A model generated the notes under the pieces. That model ran no database searches and had not been told where the DNA came from. It worked only from the letters and a program-made list of their open reading frames with translations. A program made the position numbers and the translations under genes. Of a DNA stretch of 64,000 nt, positions 42,204 to 50,572 are shown in pieces (the first letter of the stretch is position 1; the number at the start of each line of letters is the position of its first letter). Source of the stretch: JBLHZY01 sp050633265 (GTDB lineage: Bacteria; Pseudomonadota; Alphaproteobacteria; Rhodobacterales; Rhodobacteraceae); assembly GCA_050633265.1 (NCBI GenBank), contig JBOEGE010000002.1:62001-126000 (forward strand). Reading direction: 5' to 3'.

Positions 42204-43139
42204 TTAGCGATGGCTTTGGAAAAGCGCCGAGGCCGCATCATAAAAGGCGGTGCGAATGGGCGGGGTTTCCATCAAAACCTCGTGGCGCGCGGTCGGCACG
42301 ATTGCCAGCGTTCCTGTTTCCCAATCGGACATGCGCGCATGAATGGCACTGGCCGAAACGATGGTTTCATCAGTTCCAAGATGGGTCACACAAGGGGTAT
42401 CCGGGGCCGGGCGCTCTGCGAGATCGCCACATTCCTGCATCGCTTCGCGCAGCCAATGTAGGCTTGGCCCGCCGAGCATCAGATCGCTGTCGAGCTTGGC
42501 ATGTCGGATCATATATTCATACATGTCGCGGTCGGTTGTGAGCGAATTGCCCTCAAACGGATTGGCCAAAACATAGGTGATCTCTTTGGTGCCCGGCACG
42601 CGTTTATGTGCAAAACCAAGGGCTTGTGCGATACTGGCAATGCCAAGCGCCAAAGGTTTGCGAAAGCCCGGCGCATTGATCCCCCACATCGGCGCCGAAA
42701 AAGCCGCCGCCTTTACCGGCATATTTTCATACAAACTGCGCAGGCCAATCACGCCGCCCATGGAATGCGCCATAAGATAATAGGGCTCGGGAAGGCCCAT
42801 CTCGCCGGCCAGTTTCAGCGCCGCGCGCACATCATGCTGATAGTCCGAAAATTCGCCCACATGCCCGGTTGCGCGATCCTTGAGCATGCGATCGGCAAGC
42901 CCCTGGCCGCGCCAATCAATTGTTAATGTCGCAAAGCCGCGTTCTTTAAGATCAACCGCCGCGCGCCCATATTTTTCGATATATTCGGTGCGCCCGGGAT
43001 ACAAAAACACAGTGCCATTTGCCCCGCCCTCAGGCCAAACCCCAACCCGAATGCGCATATCATCCGCCGTTTTCAGCCAATAGGCCGCGCCGCCATCAGG
43101 GCCTTCTGCCTCGACAGCATAAAAGGGAGCTTGGTCCAT
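42204..43139 (-). CDS. alpha/beta hydrolase (lysophospholipase-like)
   Basis: This is a serine hydrolase of the monoacylglycerol lipase/lysophospholipase L2 group, 311 residues. The nucleophile elbow reads AHSMGG (about 123-128), the acid GTDETIVSA (near 270) and the histidine TARHEVLME (near 290). DWRGQGLADR lies after strand 4. The substrate is probably a lysophospholipid or monoglyceride by family, but this is inference. No signal peptide is visible, so it is likely cytoplasmic. Confidence 0.85.
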   Translation of the reverse strand: MDQAPFYAVEAEGPDGGAAYWLKTADDMRIRVGVWPEGGANGTVFLYPGRTEYIEKYGRAAVDLKERGFATLTIDWRGQGLADRMLKDRATGHVGEFSDYQHDVRAALKLAGEMGLPEPYYLMAHSMGGVIGLRSLYENMPVKAAAFSAPMWGINAPGFRKPLALGIASIAQALGFAHKRVPGTKEITYVLANPFEGNSLTTDRDMYEYMIRHAKLDSDLMLGGPSLHWLREAMQECGDLAERPAPDTPCVTHLGTDETIVSASAIHARMSDWETGTLAIVPTARHEVLMETPPIRTAFYDAASALFQSHR

Positions 43140-43237
43140 AATTCGGCCTCGTGCTGAAATTTCTTTAAGGAAATTCTAGGCGGTAGCGCGCAAAGTGCAA
43201 GCCTTGGCCCACAGTTTGCGCGCGCATTTGCCGATCC

Positions 43238-43528
43238 TTAGCCGAGCGCTGCTCCAAGCTGCATCGCCATGCCCATATCGCCATCAACGGCCAGTTTGCC
43301 CTGCATGAACGCCGCCGTTGGATCCAGATCGCCCTCCATCAGGGAGGCGAAAGTTTCAGCATCGGCTGTAAGCGTTACATCGGTTTCTTCATCGCTTGCG
43401 CGCGCGCCTGTGCCATCAATGACAACGGCGCCTTCGCCCTCAATAGAGAATTTCGCCGTTCCGCCAGAAAACCCATCGGGCAATTTCGCATTCAGGGCCG
43501 CAACGGCCTCGTTGATTACATCGCTCAT
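43238..43528 (-). CDS. SCP2 sterol-binding domain protein
   Basis: This 96-residue protein is a minimal SCP2 domain that binds lipids such as acyl-CoA. It starts MSDVINEAVAALNAKLPDGF and continues with AKFSIEGEGAVVIDG, DVTLTADAETFASLMEG and LDPTAAFMQGKLAVDGDMGMAM. ATG 43528 has GGAGG 8-9 nt upstream. It is small and soluble, and is read divergently from the TPR protein. Its physiological ligand is unknown. Confidence 0.88.
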   Translation of the reverse strand: MSDVINEAVAALNAKLPDGFSGGTAKFSIEGEGAVVIDGTGARASDEETDVTLTADAETFASLMEGDLDPTAAFMQGKLAVDGDMGMAMQLGAALG

Positions 43529-43600
43529 CTCAAAAATCCTCCATTTCGTGATCTGCTCCCCCTGTTCAATCACAACAAGAGCGCTAAACTCTCCCTTGTT

Positions 43601-44161
43601 ATGAAATCTCTTGGCCCATTTCTCAAACCCTATCTTGCTTCGATGGTTATTGCCGTTGGGTTATTTCTGCCTGCGCCCTTGCTGGCCGATAAAATTGACG
43701 AGCTGTTTGAACAATTACAAACCGCCAAAGGGCGCGATCTGGCCCGCGCCGAGGAAGAGATCTGGATTGAGTGGTCGCGCTCTGGCTCGCCTGCGATGGA
43801 TTTGCTGCTGAAACGGGGGCGCGAAGCCATGGATGCGCGCGATACCACGGGCGCGATTGAGCACCTGAGCGCGCTGATCGATCATGCGCCGGATTTCGCC
43901 GAAGGCTATAACGCCCGCGCCACCGCCTATTTCCAAGCCAATCAATACGGCCCCGCGCTTGCCGATATCCGCATGGTTCTCGCGCTCAACCCGCGCCATT
44001 TCGGGGCCTTGGGCGGATTTGCGATCATTCTGGATGAATTGGGTCGCGAGCGTGAAGCGCTAGAGGTATACCGCCGCCTTGAAGGGCTTCACCCAAGCCG
44101 CGAAGGGCTTGCCGAGGCCATCGCGCGCCTTGAACGCAGCCTTGGCGACCAAGAACTCTAA
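43601..44161 (+). CDS. secreted tetratricopeptide-repeat protein
   Basis: This 186-residue protein has a signal peptide (about 1-28, VIAVGLFLPAPLLA). It then has two to three TPR units: residues about 70-100 (AMDARDTTGAIEHLSALIDHAPD), 101-135 (AYFQANQYGPALADIRMVLALNP) and 136-170. TPR proteins mediate protein contacts, and the partner is unknown. It ends 27 bp before the SUV3-like helicase gene and may be cotranscribed with it. Confidence 0.82.
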   Translation: MKSLGPFLKPYLASMVIAVGLFLPAPLLADKIDELFEQLQTAKGRDLARAEEEIWIEWSRSGSPAMDLLLKRGREAMDARDTTGAIEHLSALIDHAPDFAEGYNARATAYFQANQYGPALADIRMVLALNPRHFGALGGFAIILDELGREREALEVYRRLEGLHPSREGLAEAIARLERSLGDQEL

Positions 44162-44188
44162 GCACCGGTAAAAGATAGGCGCGATCAC

Positions 44189-47038
44189 ATGTTATCCGAA
44201 CTGGGCCGGGTTACGGCCGTTCTTGGGCCAACGAATACCGGCAAAACCCACTATGCAATCGAGCGGATGCTTGGCTATCGCACTGGCGTGATTGGCCTGC
44301 CGCTGCGCCTGCTCGCGCGCGAAGTCTATGATAAAATCGTTGCTCTGCGCGGGCCCTCTGTTGTGGCGCTTGTCACCGGCGAAGAGCGGATCGTGCCGCC
44401 GCGCGCGCAGTTTTGGGTCTGTACGGTTGAGGCGATGCCCGAGGGGATTGGCGCGGATTTTCTCGCCGTTGATGAGATTCAGCTCTGCGCTGATCCAGAA
44501 CGCGGCCATATCTTTACCGAGCGCCTGCTCCATGCCCGTGGCACCCATGAGACGCTGTTTATGGGCGCCGAAACCATGCGCAGCGCCATTGCAGAACTGC
44601 TGCCACGCGCCCAATTCCTGCGCCGCGAGCGATTCTCTGAGCTGCTCTATACTGGCCCCAAAAAGATATCTCGGATGAAGCCGCGCTCGGCGATTGTCGG
44701 GTTTTCTGTCGATAACGTCTATGCCATCGCCGAATTGTTGCGCCGCCAAAAAGGGGGCGCGGCCGTTGTTATGGGGGCGCTTTCGCCGCGCACGCGCAAC
44801 GCCCAGGTTGAGATGTATCAAAACGGCGATGTGGATTATTTGGTCGCGACGGATGCGATTGGGATGGGGCTGAACCTCGATATCAATCACGTCGCCTTTT
44901 CCGCCACGACCAAATTTGATGGCCGCCGGATGCGCGAGCTTGCGCCCAACGAGCTGGCGCAGATCGCCGGGCGGGCCGGGCGCTATATGACCAGCGGCAC
45001 TTTTGGGGTAACGGGCGAGGCGGGCGCGCTTTCCGAAGATGTTGTCGAGGCGATTGAAGAACACCGCTTTGCGCCGCTCAAAAAGCTGCAATGGCGCAAT
45101 AATCGCCTTGAATTTGGCACATCCGGCGCGCTTATCCGCTCCTTAGAGGCGCGCACAGATGATCCGCTTCTGACCCGTGTGCGCGATGCTGATGATTTGA
45201 TTGCGCTCAAAACTCTTGAGGCGCAGCCCGAAATCCGCGACCGCATCCGCAATGCAAGCGATGTTAAACTGCTTTGGGATGTCTGCCGCATTCCTGATTT
45301 TCGCGCGATCTCAAGCGGCGAACATGCGGCCCTTTTGAGCGAGATTTTGATGTTTCTTCAGGATGTTGGGCGCGTGCCCGATGATTGGCTGGGCGCCAAG
45401 ATCAAACGTATTGATCGCACCGATGGTGATATTGATACGCTCTCCAAGCGCCTCGCCTATATCCGCACCTGGACATATGTCGCGCAGCGCAAAAACTGGA
45501 TTGATGACGATGCCCATTGGCGGCAAGCCACACGTGCGGTAGAAGACCGCCTATCGGATGCGCTACATGGCGCATTAACGCAAAGATTTGTTGACCGGCG
45601 GACAAGCATTTTGCTTCGCCGGTTGAAGCAGAAGGAGAACCTTGTGGCCGAGGTGAACGACAAAGGTGAAGTACATGTGGCGGGCGAATTCGTAGGCCGG
45701 CTTGAGGGATTCCGCTTTACGCAAGACAAAAGCGCGAATGCCGAAGAGGCGAAAACATTGCGCCAAGCTGCCCAAAGCGCGCTTGCGCCGGAATTTCATC
45801 TGCGCGCGGATCGTTTTTACAACGCGCCCGATACGGAAATGGATTTCACCGAGCAAGGTGGCCTGATGTGGGGCGAACATGCGGTTGGCAAATTGGTGGC
45901 CGGCGATGAGGCGCTCAAGCCGCAGGTTGTTGCCTTTGTGGATGATGAAGCCGGCGCGGATGTGGCCCAAAAGGTGCAACGCCGCTTGCAGCATTTCATG
46001 GATCGCAAAATCGCAGCGCTGTTTGAGCCACTGCTTGCGATGAGCCGCGATGAAGCGCTTTCGGGTCTTGCGCGCGGCTTTGCCTTTCGCATGGTTGAAA
46101 CACTGGGGATCATCCCGCGCGAGGCGGTGGCGGCCCAAGTCAAAGAGCTCGATCAAGAAGCCCGCGGCGCGCTGCGCAAACACGGCATCCGCTTTGGCCA
46201 GTTCACCATCTTCATGCCGCTGCTCTTGAAGCCCGCGCCAACCCGCCTGCGCCTTTTGCTTTGGTCGCTGGCCGCCAAACACGACGAGGCCCCCGATAGC
46301 CCGCCGCCCGGCCTGGTCACGATCCCGGCGCTTAGCGATGCGCCTGAGGGCTATTACGCCATGTCCGGCTACCGCCTTGCGGGCGCGCGCGCGATCCGCA
46401 TTGATATGCTTGAACGGCTCGCTGATCTGCTGCGCACGGAAAACAGCCGCACTGGTTTTGAAGCCAAAGCGGATATGCTTTCGATCACAGGCATGACGCT
46501 GGAACAATTCGCGGCTTTGATGGAAGGCCTTGGCTATAAGGCCGAAAAAGGCGAGCGCGCCAAAGTGAAAGCCCCGAAAGAGGCCAAAGCCGAAGCCAAG
46601 CCCGAAGCTGTGACAGAAGCCAAGCCAGAAGGCGAAGCCGCTGCAGAAGCAACAGTTGAGGCGCCTGCTGAAGCCGTTGAAGCACCTGCTGAAGCAACCG
46701 ACGCCCCCGTTGAGGCCGCTGCTGAAGCGGCCCCCGAAACGCCTGCCGAGATTGAAACCTTCTACACTTTCACTTGGGGCGCACGCCCTGCGCGCGGCCC
46801 GCGCCGCGAGGGGGGCAATGCCCGCGCTGATGGTCAAAAGCAAGGCGGCAATCGCGCCAAACAGGGCGGCAAACCAAATGGCAAGCCAGGTGGAAAACCC
46901 GGCTCCAAAGGCCCGCGCCGCGATGCCAATGCCAATAAGCCCAAAAGCTTTGAGGCCCGCCCGCCCAAACGCGAAAAGCCCATTGATCCTGATAACCCTT
47001 TCGCCGCCGCGCTTATGGGGCTCAAGGACAAAAGCTAA
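44189..47038 (+). CDS. SUV3-like ATP-dependent RNA helicase
   Basis: This is a superfamily 2 helicase related to mitochondrial SUV3, 949 residues. Walker A is GPTNTGKT (13-20) and Walker B is DEIQ (about 95-98). VATDAIGMGLNLDINHVAFS and QIAGRAGRY give motifs V and VI. A SUV3-type C-terminal part follows. The last 170 residues are low complexity: an Ala/Glu/Pro-rich repeat (EAPAEAVEAPAEA), then a Gly/Lys/Arg-rich RNA-binding-like tail. In mitochondria SUV3 works with PNPase in RNA decay; a similar role here is inference. The S4 gene starts at the very next base. Confidence 0.88.
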   Translation: MLSELGRVTAVLGPTNTGKTHYAIERMLGYRTGVIGLPLRLLAREVYDKIVALRGPSVVALVTGEERIVPPRAQFWVCTVEAMPEGIGADFLAVDEIQLCADPERGHIFTERLLHARGTHETLFMGAETMRSAIAELLPRAQFLRRERFSELLYTGPKKISRMKPRSAIVGFSVDNVYAIAELLRRQKGGAAVVMGALSPRTRNAQVEMYQNGDVDYLVATDAIGMGLNLDINHVAFSATTKFDGRRMRELAPNELAQIAGRAGRYMTSGTFGVTGEAGALSEDVVEAIEEHRFAPLKKLQWRNNRLEFGTSGALIRSLEARTDDPLLTRVRDADDLIALKTLEAQPEIRDRIRNASDVKLLWDVCRIPDFRAISSGEHAALLSEILMFLQDVGRVPDDWLGAKIKRIDRTDGDIDTLSKRLAYIRTWTYVAQRKNWIDDDAHWRQATRAVEDRLSDALHGALTQRFVDRRTSILLRRLKQKENLVAEVNDKGEVHVAGEFVGRLEGFRFTQDKSANAEEAKTLRQAAQSALAPEFHLRADRFYNAPDTEMDFTEQGGLMWGEHAVGKLVAGDEALKPQVVAFVDDEAGADVAQKVQRRLQHFMDRKIAALFEPLLAMSRDEALSGLARGFAFRMVETLGIIPREAVAAQVKELDQEARGALRKHGIRFGQFTIFMPLLLKPAPTRLRLLLWSLAAKHDEAPDSPPPGLVTIPALSDAPEGYYAMSGYRLAGARAIRIDMLERLADLLRTENSRTGFEAKADMLSITGMTLEQFAALMEGLGYKAEKGERAKVKAPKEAKAEAKPEAVTEAKPEGEAAAEATVEAPAEAVEAPAEATDAPVEAAAEAAPETPAEIETFYTFTWGARPARGPRREGGNARADGQKQGGNRAKQGGKPNGKPGGKPGSKGPRRDANANKPKSFEARPPKREKPIDPDNPFAAALMGLKDKS

Positions 47039-47470
47039 GTGGCAGGCGGCGCACCATCGCAGCCCAATAACGGCCCGCGCGAAACCATCCGAATTGATAA
47101 ATGGCTCTGGTTCGCGCGGTTCTTCAAAACGCGCACCCTCGCGGCGAAAACCGTTTCGGGCGGCCATCTGCGCCTCAACGGGGCCAAAATCGCCAAACCC
47201 GCAACAGCCGTTGGGGCTGGCGATACGATCACCTTTCTGCAAGGCCGCGATATACGCGAGATCCGCATCCAAGCCCTCGGCGTGCGCCGCGGCCCCGCCC
47301 CAGAGGCCCAAACCCTCTATGAAGACCTCGCCCCAAAACCCGCCCCCGAGCGCAGCGGCGAAAAACCGCAGGACATTGTTCCACGCAGCCCGCGCTATGA
47401 AGGAAAGGGGCGCCCAACCAAAAAAGAACGCCGCAACGCCCTCCTTTACCGCCCAGACATGCTTGAATGA
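47039..47470 (+). CDS. hslR: S4-domain RNA-binding protein (Hsp15-like)
   Basis: This 143-residue protein has an S4 domain (about 15-75): IRIDKWLWFARFFKTRTLA, GGHLRLNGAKIAKPA and VGAGDTITF. A basic C-terminal tail (KGRPTKKERR) follows. In Hsp15 this fold rescues peptidyl-tRNA-bearing 50S subunits after heat shock. The start is a GTG immediately after the helicase TAA stop, giving strong coupling. Pairing with an RNA helicase suggests a shared RNA-handling role. The gene symbol is by family resemblance. Confidence 0.85.
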   Translation: MAGGAPSQPNNGPRETIRIDKWLWFARFFKTRTLAAKTVSGGHLRLNGAKIAKPATAVGAGDTITFLQGRDIREIRIQALGVRRGPAPEAQTLYEDLAPKPAPERSGEKPQDIVPRSPRYEGKGRPTKKERRNALLYRPDMLE

Positions 47471-47521
47471 TCGCGCCCAGCACGATAGCAAGCCTGCGAA
47501 ACGTTTTTGAGAGACCACTCC

Positions 47522-47860
47522 ATGACTTACATCGTTATCGATAATTGCATTGCCTGCAAATACACCGACTGTGTTGAAGTCTGCCCGGTAGATTGCTTCT
47601 ACGAGGGCGAAAACATGCTGGTGATCCACCCGGATGAATGCATCGATTGCGGCGTTTGCGAGCCCGAATGCCCCGCCGATGCGATCCGCCCCGATACCGA
47701 GCCTGACATGGAAAAATGGGTCGAATTCAATCGCAAATACTCCGAAAGCTGGCCGGTGATCATCACCAAAAAAGACCAGCTCCCCGAAGCCGAAGAGCGC
47801 GACGGCGAAACCGGCAAGCTTGAGAAATACTTCTCAGAAGCGCCCGGCGAAGGCGGCTAA
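47522..47860 (+). CDS. fdxA: 7Fe ferredoxin FdxA
   Basis: This is a small electron carrier, 112 residues. It starts MTYIVIDNCIACKYTDCVEVCP with the 3Fe-4S/4Fe-4S cysteine pattern, then DECIDCGVCEPECPADAI, followed by a C-terminal extension (WPVITTK-like segment reading SWPVIITKKDQLP) typical of seven-iron ferredoxins. ATG 47522 is chosen over an in-frame TTG at 47507. It lies between the S4 gene and carD, an order common in alphaproteobacteria. Confidence 0.94.
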   Translation: MTYIVIDNCIACKYTDCVEVCPVDCFYEGENMLVIHPDECIDCGVCEPECPADAIRPDTEPDMEKWVEFNRKYSESWPVIITKKDQLPEAEERDGETGKLEKYFSEAPGEGG

Positions 47861-48164
47861 GGCTGATTCGCGCCCAAGGGGAAATCCCCGGCAAATGGCG
47901 CTAATTTTGCCTATCCTTACGTCTAAACGCGCCGAATCGAACAATTATTATCAAAACGAGCCCCGGCGCGCGCTTTTTTGAGGGCTGTTTTTATGGTATA
48001 CTCATTGGGCAATAACGCAGAACAAAATACCCCGCCCATTGCGCAAAGCCACGCCAAGGGGATCAATTTCGCGACTTTGAAACAGGTTTGGCCGGCGAGA
48101 GCGCTCGCAGGGCAAAGATCTTTTCGCTGCGAATTTGCCGGGTATGCCGAGGAAGAAAACATCT
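47861..48164. other. 304-bp intergenic region upstream of carD
   Basis: Between fdxA and carD there is an AT-richer stretch with TATACT at about 47997-48002, which could be a -10 element; no good -35 sits at 17 bp. A GGGGAAATCCCC inverted repeat lies near 47880, after fdxA. An open frame of about 64 codons here has no coding character. Otherwise I see nothing. Confidence 0.45.
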
Positions 48165-48683
48165 ATGAGTAAGTCCAGAAAGCATGATTTTCGCCCCAAT
48201 GAATTCGTTGTGTATCCCGCCCATGGTGTCGGGCAGGTTGTTTCCGTAGAAGAGCAAGAGGTCGCGGGCATCGTTCTGGAGCTTTTTGTCATCTCCTTTG
48301 AGAAAGACAAAATGACCCTTCGCGTGCCAACCAATAAAGCAATCGAAGTTGGCATGCGCTCGCTCAGCACGCCTGAATTGGTGGCCAAAGCGATGCATAC
48401 GCTGAAGGGCAAAGCCAAGGTAAAGCGCGCTATGTGGTCGCGCCGCGCTCAGGAATATGAGCAAAAGATCAACTCAGGCGATCTGATCGCGATTGCCGAA
48501 GTTGTGCGCGATCTGCACCGCACCGATGATCAGCGCGAGCAAAGCTATTCCGAGCGTCAGCTTTATGAAGCAGCACTTGAGCGCCTGACCCGCGAAGTTG
48601 CTGCCGTTGGCGGCACAGACGAGCCAAGCGCGCAGAAAAAAGTCGGTGATGTGCTGGAATCGCGCGCGCCTGCTGCGGCGTAA
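48165..48683 (+). CDS. carD: CarD family transcriptional regulator
   Basis: CarD proteins bind RNA polymerase beta and stabilise open promoter complexes, especially at rRNA promoters. The 172-residue protein has an N-terminal Tudor-like RNAP-interaction domain (NEFVVYPAHGVGQVVSVEEQEVAG in overlapping parts). The C-terminal helical DNA-binding domain includes MWSRRAQEYEQKINSGDLIAIAEVVRDLHR in segments. ATG 48165 has GAGGAA about 10 nt upstream. A strong terminator follows. Together with rpoD, rpoH and a 6S RNA it is one of several RNA polymerase modulators in the window. Confidence 0.93.
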   Translation: MSKSRKHDFRPNEFVVYPAHGVGQVVSVEEQEVAGIVLELFVISFEKDKMTLRVPTNKAIEVGMRSLSTPELVAKAMHTLKGKAKVKRAMWSRRAQEYEQKINSGDLIAIAEVVRDLHRTDDQREQSYSERQLYEAALERLTREVAAVGGTDEPSAQKKVGDVLESRAPAAA

Positions 48684-48708
48684 GCCTCTCGATTAAAACG
48701 TTTTAAAG

Positions 48709-48741
48709 CCGCCGCGCCAAATACCGGGCGCGGCGGTTTTT
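48709..48741 (+). terminator. strong Rho-independent terminator after carD
   Basis: A perfect 10-bp stem (CCGCCGCGCC / GGCGCGGCGG) with an 8-base loop is followed by five T. Just before it lies a perfect 14-bp palindrome TTAAAACGTTTTAA (48693-48706). It sits between the convergent carD and cobS genes. Confidence 0.9.
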
Positions 48742-48748
48742 CTTTGCG

Positions 48749-49516
48749 CTAGACCATGCTCGCCAAAACGCTGAGCGCTACAATCTCGCAGATCTGCTGG
48801 CTCGCGCCCAAAATATCGCCCGTTTGCCCGCCGATCTTGGCCTGTGCAATCGCCCCAAGCCCGGCCGCCGCCAAAGCGCAAAGCGCCGCCGCCACAATCC
48901 CCGCGCCAAGGCCTGCGCAAAGCAGCCCGCCAAACAGTCCAATACCACAGGCCAAAAGCGCCGCTTGCCGGGTTGGCCGCCCTTGGCTCGCCGCCAATCC
49001 CTTGCTGCGCGCGCTCGCCATCACGGCCATCAAAACAACCATCGGTGCGCGCGAAAGCATCGCCGCCGCGACCAACGGCGCAAATACCGCCCCTTGCGAA
49101 AACAGCGCCCAAAGCGCGGCCCACCGCAGAATAAGCGACAGGTTCAGCGCAATAACACCATAAGCCCCGATGCGGCTGTCTTTCATGATCTCAAGGCGCC
49201 GCTCTGCCTCCCAGCCGCCCCAAAGCCCGTCAAACGTATCCGCGAGCCCATCCTCATGCATCGCCCCGGTGATCATGATCTGCAAGCCAAGCGCCAGCCC
49301 CGCCGCGAGCGCCGGCGCCAGCCCCAAGGCCAGCCCCAAAGCCGCGCCAAACCCCACAATCAGCGCGATAATCAGCCCGACAATCGGAAAGGCCCAAACC
49401 GATTGCGCGCCGCGCAGCCCATCTGGGCGGACAGGCAAACGGCTGAGCAATCCAAGCGCGCGCGAAATGTCGCGTGGATCAAACAAGGCAGGGGTGTTTT
49501 CGTTCTGGTTTTCCAT
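48749..49516 (-). CDS. cobS: adenosylcobinamide-GDP ribazoletransferase (cobalamin synthase)
   Basis: CobS joins adenosylcobinamide-GDP and alpha-ribazole in the last step of cobalamin synthesis and is an integral membrane enzyme. The 255-residue protein has about six hydrophobic segments. The family site is ITGAMHEDGLADTFDGLWGG (about 85-104), followed by RLEIMKDSRIGAYGV. ATG 49516 starts MENQNENTP; the frame remains open far upstream through cobT but that part is antisense. It is divergent from cobT with 51 bp between starts. No cobalamin riboswitch fits in that gap. Confidence 0.92.
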   Translation of the reverse strand: MENQNENTPALFDPRDISRALGLLSRLPVRPDGLRGAQSVWAFPIVGLIIALIVGFGAALGLALGLAPALAAGLALGLQIMITGAMHEDGLADTFDGLWGGWEAERRLEIMKDSRIGAYGVIALNLSLILRWAALWALFSQGAVFAPLVAAAMLSRAPMVVLMAVMASARSKGLAASQGRPTRQAALLACGIGLFGGLLCAGLGAGIVAAALCALAAAGLGAIAQAKIGGQTGDILGASQQICEIVALSVLASMV

Positions 49517-49567
49517 TGCCTTACAGGGGTAAACAAAGCCCAACCCAAGATCAATTGAGGAAAACCG

Positions 49568-50572
49568 ATGCCCTTTACCACGCTGGCCGAATTTGAAGCC
49601 CTTCTGCGCGCCGCCCCTGGCCCTGATACCGCCGCGATAGAGGGCGCCGCAGATCGCAACGGCCAGTTGACCAAACCACCCGGCGCATTGGGCCGCCTTG
49701 AGGATCTTGCGCTTTGGTATGCGGGCTGGCGCGGGGATGCGCGGCCTTCGATCAAATCCCCTCAAGTAATTATTTTTGCAGGAAATCATGGGGTTACAGC
49801 GCAAGGCGTCTCGGCCTTTCCGGCGGAAGTAACCTTTCAGATGGTGGCAAATTTTGAAGCGGGGGGCGCTGCGATCAATCAGTTGGCCCGTACATTTGGC
49901 GCATCGCTCAAGGTCGTTGCGCTTGATCTGGATAGGCCGACCGCCGATTTCACCCAAGCGCCTGCGATGTCTGAAGGCGAGGCCGTCGCGGCCCTGCGCG
50001 CAGGCTGGGAAGCAGTTGATCCGAAGGCAGATTTGCTTGTCACCGGTGAGATGGGCATCGGCAACACAACCTGCGCCGCGGCATTGGCTTGCGCGCTTTT
50101 CGGCGGTGAGGCGCGAGATTGGACAGGGCGCGGCACGGGCGTTGATGACGCAGGCCTTGCCAACAAAACCCGCGTTGTTGCCGAGGGCGTTGCGCGACAC
50201 GGAGACCTTTCACCTCTTGGCTATCTCGCAGCACTTGGCGGGCGCGAATTGGCTGGTATGGCAGGGGCGATTGCGCGCGCGCGGGCAGAACGCATCCCGG
50301 TGATCCTTGATGGGTTTATCTGCTGCGCTGCCGCCGCATGTCTGGAAAAAGCCGCCCCCGGCGCGCTTGATCATGCGGTTGCAGGGCATGTCTCCGCCGA
50401 AGCGGCGCATGGCAAAGTACTGAAATCTCTTGGAAAAGAGCCGTTGCTGAGCCTTGGCATGCGCCTTGGCGAAGGCTCAGGGGCCGCGCTGGCGATTGGC
50501 ATTCTCAAAGGTGCGCTGGCTTGCCATTCAGACATGGCAACCTTTTCTGAGGCGGGTGTCGCGGCGGGCTAA
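49568..50572 (+). CDS. cobT: nicotinate-nucleotide--dimethylbenzimidazole phosphoribosyltransferase
   Basis: CobT makes alpha-ribazole phosphate, the lower-ligand precursor of cobalamin. The 334-residue protein shows GALGRLEDLALWYAGWRG, FAGNHGVTAQGVSAFP and GEMGIGNTTCAAALACALFGG, all family landmarks. GRELAGMAGAI and DGFICCAAA follow. The ATG has TGAGGAAAA upstream. It shares a short intergenic region with the divergent cobS. Its TAA overlaps the convergent antiporter stop by 4 nt. Confidence 0.94.
   Translation: MPFTTLAEFEALLRAAPGPDTAAIEGAADRNGQLTKPPGALGRLEDLALWYAGWRGDARPSIKSPQVIIFAGNHGVTAQGVSAFPAEVTFQMVANFEAGGAAINQLARTFGASLKVVALDLDRPTADFTQAPAMSEGEAVAALRAGWEAVDPKADLLVTGEMGIGNTTCAAALACALFGGEARDWTGRGTGVDDAGLANKTRVVAEGVARHGDLSPLGYLAALGGRELAGMAGAIARARAERIPVILDGFICCAAAACLEKAAPGALDHAVAGHVSAEAAHGKVLKSLGKEPLLSLGMRLGEGSGAALAIGILKGALACHSDMATFSEAGVAAG

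Noticed and set aside
45575..47629. 684-codon open frame on the minus strand opposite the SUV3-like helicase
   Set aside because: It is antisense to a well-conserved helicase and S4 gene, and its translation shows compositional bias without any recognisable domain. Long antisense frames are expected in GC-rich coding DNA.
47978..48172. 64-codon open frame between fdxA and carD
   Set aside because: It has no ribosome-binding site or recognisable motif, and its end overlaps the carD start; it is more likely carD leader.
49517..49567. Possible cobalamin riboswitch between cobS and cobT
   Set aside because: The gap is only 51 bp and has no B12-box; it is too short for the aptamer.
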